Below, piece after piece: positions 8,046 to 9,701 of a stretch of 9,701 nt of DNA (positions are counted from its first letter, which is position 1; the number at the start of each line of letters is the position of its first letter). The position numbers and the translations under genes were made by a program. The notes under the pieces are model-generated. The model did not search any database, was not told the origin of the DNA, and worked only from the letters and a program-made list of their open reading frames with translations. Source of the stretch: Myxococcales bacterium (GTDB lineage Bacteria > Myxococcota_A > UBA9160 > SMWR01). The stretch covers positions 1 to 9,701 of the forward strand of contig JACZVU010000095.1 of the NCBI GenBank assembly GCA_022572485.1, written 5' to 3'.

Positions 8046-8262
8046 TCCGAGCTGTTCCGCTCGGGTAGAGAAGCAGCTCTCGCTGCTGGGGCCTTCGTTG
8101 GCCGGGTCGATTTGGGCAGTGCTTGGCTGGTTTGTGTGGGGGGTTGAGAGCGCTAGCTTTGCGGGCCCGGTCCTCGGGCTCTTCGGGTGCGGCTACTTCC
8201 TGTACTGGTGTTCGCGCAGGCTCTGGGGATTTGGGTTGCCGATCGCGGTTGGCTCGAGCTGA
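7993..8262 (+). CDS. Candidate small two-helix membrane protein, unrecognised
   Basis: An 89-codon frame from an ATG inside the uvrC 3' end (53-bp overlap) to a TGA at 8260-8262, filling the uvrC-comEC gap. I do not recognise the product. It has a basic N-terminus (VERARRRVGE, 7-16), an amphipathic RVEKQLSLLGP (24-34), a tryptophan-rich hydrophobic stretch (about 36-51), a second one (about 56-72, with two cysteines and two tyrosines), then SRR. Third codon positions are about 77-85 % G or C across 8046-8260, as in the flanking genes, while the comEC frame over 8187-8285 is only about 61 %, so coding is plausible. Against it: no Shine-Dalgarno, and overlap with the likely comEC N-terminus (8187). 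It could instead be the true start of comEC displaced by a frameshift. The start is uncertain; GTG 8119 and 8134 are alternatives. Confidence 0.4.
   Translation: MVPTSQVERARRRVGEASPSCSARVEKQLSLLGPSLAGSIWAVLGWFVWGVESASFAGPVLGLFGCGYFLYWCSRRLWGFGLPIAVGSS
8047..8103 (+). repeat. Tandem short hairpins after uvrC
   Basis: Three adjacent perfect inverted repeats begin 2 nt after the uvrC stop: CCGAGC/GCTCGG (8047-8064, 6-nt loop), AGCAGC/GCTGCT (8072-8087, 4-nt loop) and GGCC/GGCC (8090-8103, 6-nt loop). No T-run follows any of them, so this is not a standard intrinsic terminator. It could be an attenuator, an RNase-protecting or processing element, or chance pairing in GC-rich coding sequence. Confidence 0.3.
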
Positions 8263-9701
8263 AAGTCGCCGCGCTAGCAAGTGTCATGCTGCTGGTTGCG
8301 GGGCTCGCGATCGGCCCCGGACCGGCCGCGTTGCGCGCGCTGTCTGTGGCGTTGGCTTTCCTCGCGGGCGCTGTCTCGCTCGCCGTCCAGTTGGACACAG
8401 CGGCGGCAGTGACCCAGCTGCCCTCCGAACCGGTCGTCCTCGAAGGGGTGGTGCTGGATACCGCATCGGGGCCCGGTTGGTGGCGGGTGGATGTCGCGGA
8501 TGTGCGGGCCGTCGATCCGAAAGTGCCGCGCCTTCCCACGCGCGTTCGGCTGGTTGGCGGAGCGACTCCGGCCGGCTTTCGGGGCTTGGAACACGTGAAT
8601 CGCGGTGAATGGGTTCGCGCAATGGTCGCGCTGCGCGCTCTCCACGAGCCGCGAAATCCCGGCTCTCCCAACCGCGTGCGCCGTCTGGAACGCCACGGGA
8701 TCGGAGCGCTCGGTCGATTGGTGCATCCGGCCCTCCACGTCATCCTGGCGGATCGCTCGACCGGGTCTCCGATGGGTGCCATTCGCGACCTCCGCCGCGA
8801 GATTTCCGGTGAGCTCGCCGCCGCTGGTGCCGGCAGTAGCTTGGTGCGCGCTCTCGCGCTCGGCGATCGCGGCGGGCTCTCGAGCGAGGTGCGCGACGCC
8901 TTTCGGCGGTTGGGGTTGTCGCACCTGCTCGCCGTGTCGGGGCTGCATCTGGGGCTCGTCGCCTCGCTTGTGTTTGCGCTTGTGCGCGCCAGCGTGGGCA
9001 GGAGCGCGTGGCTCGCAGCACGGTGCGACACCCGACACATTGCCCTGAGCATTGGGATTGCGACGGCGATTCTCTACGCGCTCTTTTCGGGCTGGGCGAT
9101 TCCCGTTCGTCGTGCATTGGTGTTTCTTCTCGTGCTTGCGCTGGCGGTCGTTCGGGGCCGCTCGAGCCTTCGCGCCGAACCACTTGCAGCGGCCGCGATC
9201 GTAGTCTTGGCCGTCGAACCGGGCGCTTTGTTCGAGCCCGGCGCGCAGCTTTCATTTGCGGCCACGGCCGCACTGATGTTCGCGGCGCCACGACCGGATC
9301 GCAGCGAGCCCGGCGCATTCGGGTCGCGCTCGAGGGCCATCGAAGATGCGGCCCGCGCCTCCGCGAGTGCAGTCGCCGTAACGGCACCGATTGCGGCCTG
9401 GCAGTTCGGGAGCGCAGCCCCTCTCGCGTTGTTTGCAAACCTCGTCGCAATTCCGTGGACGGCGTTCGCGTTGCTTCCAACGTCGCTACTGGCTGCGCTC
9501 GCGCTGGGTTGTGGGCTCGAGCCGATTGGCGCCTGGCTGACTTCGATTGCCGTTTGGATCGCGAACGGGACTCTCGATCTCGGGCTTTGGTTTTCGGATC
9601 GGCTTCCCGTATCGACTCCATCGATGCGACCTTCCGGTGCCTATCTGCTGGTGGTTGCGCTTTGTGTGGTGCTGACCTTGCGGGCGCGGGGAACGGCCGC
9701 G
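8187..9701 (+). CDS. comEC: ComEC/Rec2-family DNA-uptake channel (C-terminus outside window)
   Basis: Polytopic inner-membrane protein that carries single-stranded DNA into the cytoplasm during natural transformation. The visible 505 residues show an N-terminal set of hydrophobic helices (about 4-18, 28-43, 50-68), an OB-like periplasmic part (about 80-180), then the competence channel domain: ALALGDRGGLSSEVRDAFRR (222-241), the hallmark GLSHLLAVSGLHLG (243-256), SGWAIPVRRA (301-310), PGAQLSFAATAAL (351-363) and PIAAWQFGSAAPLALFANLV (401-420). Any C-terminal beta-lactamase-like nuclease domain lies outside the window. The GTG at 8187 gives a family-like first helix (LPVLVFAQALGIWVADRG), but it has no Shine-Dalgarno and its first 33 codons have poor coding composition. 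GTG 8208 and ATG 8286 are alternatives, the latter 23 nt after the small upstream frame. An in-frame stop at 8154 bounds the frame. Gene identity is secure; the start is not. Confidence 0.88.
   Translation, partial: MRLLPVLVFAQALGIWVADRGWLELKVAALASVMLLVAGLAIGPGPAALRALSVALAFLAGAVSLAVQLDTAAAVTQLPSEPVVLEGVVLDTASGPGWWRVDVADVRAVDPKVPRLPTRVRLVGGATPAGFRGLEHVNRGEWVRAMVALRALHEPRNPGSPNRVRRLERHGIGALGRLVHPALHVILADRSTGSPMGAIRDLRREISGELAAAGAGSSLVRALALGDRGGLSSEVRDAFRRLGLSHLLAVSGLHLGLVASLVFALVRASVGRSAWLAARCDTRHIALSIGIATAILYALFSGWAIPVRRALVFLLVLALAVVRGRSSLRAEPLAAAAIVVLAVEPGALFEPGAQLSFAATAALMFAAPRPDRSEPGAFGSRSRAIEDAARASASAVAVTAPIAAWQFGSAAPLALFANLVAIPWTAFALLPTSLLAALALGCGLEPIGAWLTSIAVWIANGTLDLGLWFSDRLPVSTPSMRPSGAYLLVVALCVVLTLRARGTAA

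Noticed and set aside
8153..9621. Minus-strand frames of 299, 254 and 293 codons opposite comEC
   Set aside because: They are Arg/Ser/Pro-rich shadow translations of a hydrophobic coding strand with strong ComEC motifs.
1..9701. CRISPR arrays, tRNA/rRNA genes, insertion sequences, phage or defence genes
   Set aside because: I saw no regularly spaced repeats, no tRNA-like cloverleaf ends and no transposase or integrase motifs. Nearly all bases belong to recognised genes.

Overview
The window is a piece of a GC-rich (by eye a little over 60 %) Gram-negative chromosome. The Gram-negative call rests on a TolC-type outer-membrane efflux channel. Gene order, codon choice and protein style suggest a deltaproteobacterium in the broad sense (Myxococcota/Desulfobacterota/Binatota-like). 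This is inference; there is no rRNA or other decisive marker. I see no mobile element, CRISPR array, tRNA, rRNA or phage gene. Most of the window is compact housekeeping DNA.

Layout. (1) Positions 1-1337, minus strand: the first 445 residues of a TolC-family outer-membrane efflux protein with a signal peptide; its C-terminus lies outside the window. (2) Positions 1338-1484: a 147-bp divergent intergenic region. It holds a strong Shine-Dalgarno and an extended -10 for tolC, a TATA element that could serve both strands, a 13-bp palindrome, and an inverted repeat just before ispD. (3) Positions 1485-8045, plus strand: ispD, ispF, cysS, uvrB and uvrC. They are packed with 4-nt, 12-nt-gap, 4-nt and 1-nt junctions and are almost certainly one transcript. 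(4) Positions 8046-8186: a short gap with tandem small hairpins. A candidate 89-aa two-helix membrane ORF (7993-8262) spans it. (5) About 8187-9701, plus strand: the N-terminal 505 residues of a ComEC/Rec2 DNA-uptake channel, cut by the window end.

Function. IspD and IspF catalyse the third and fifth steps of the MEP isoprenoid pathway. CysS charges tRNA-Cys. UvrB and UvrC are the damage-verification helicase and the dual-incision nuclease of nucleotide excision repair. ComEC carries single-stranded DNA across the inner membrane. All recognised enzymes appear intact, with their main catalytic or metal-binding residues in place.

I do not see a convincing new multi-gene system. The point most worth a second look is the uvrC-comEC junction. 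There the frame with coding-like base composition encodes an unrecognised small membrane protein and overlaps the likely start of comEC, which means either a missed small gene or a frameshift.
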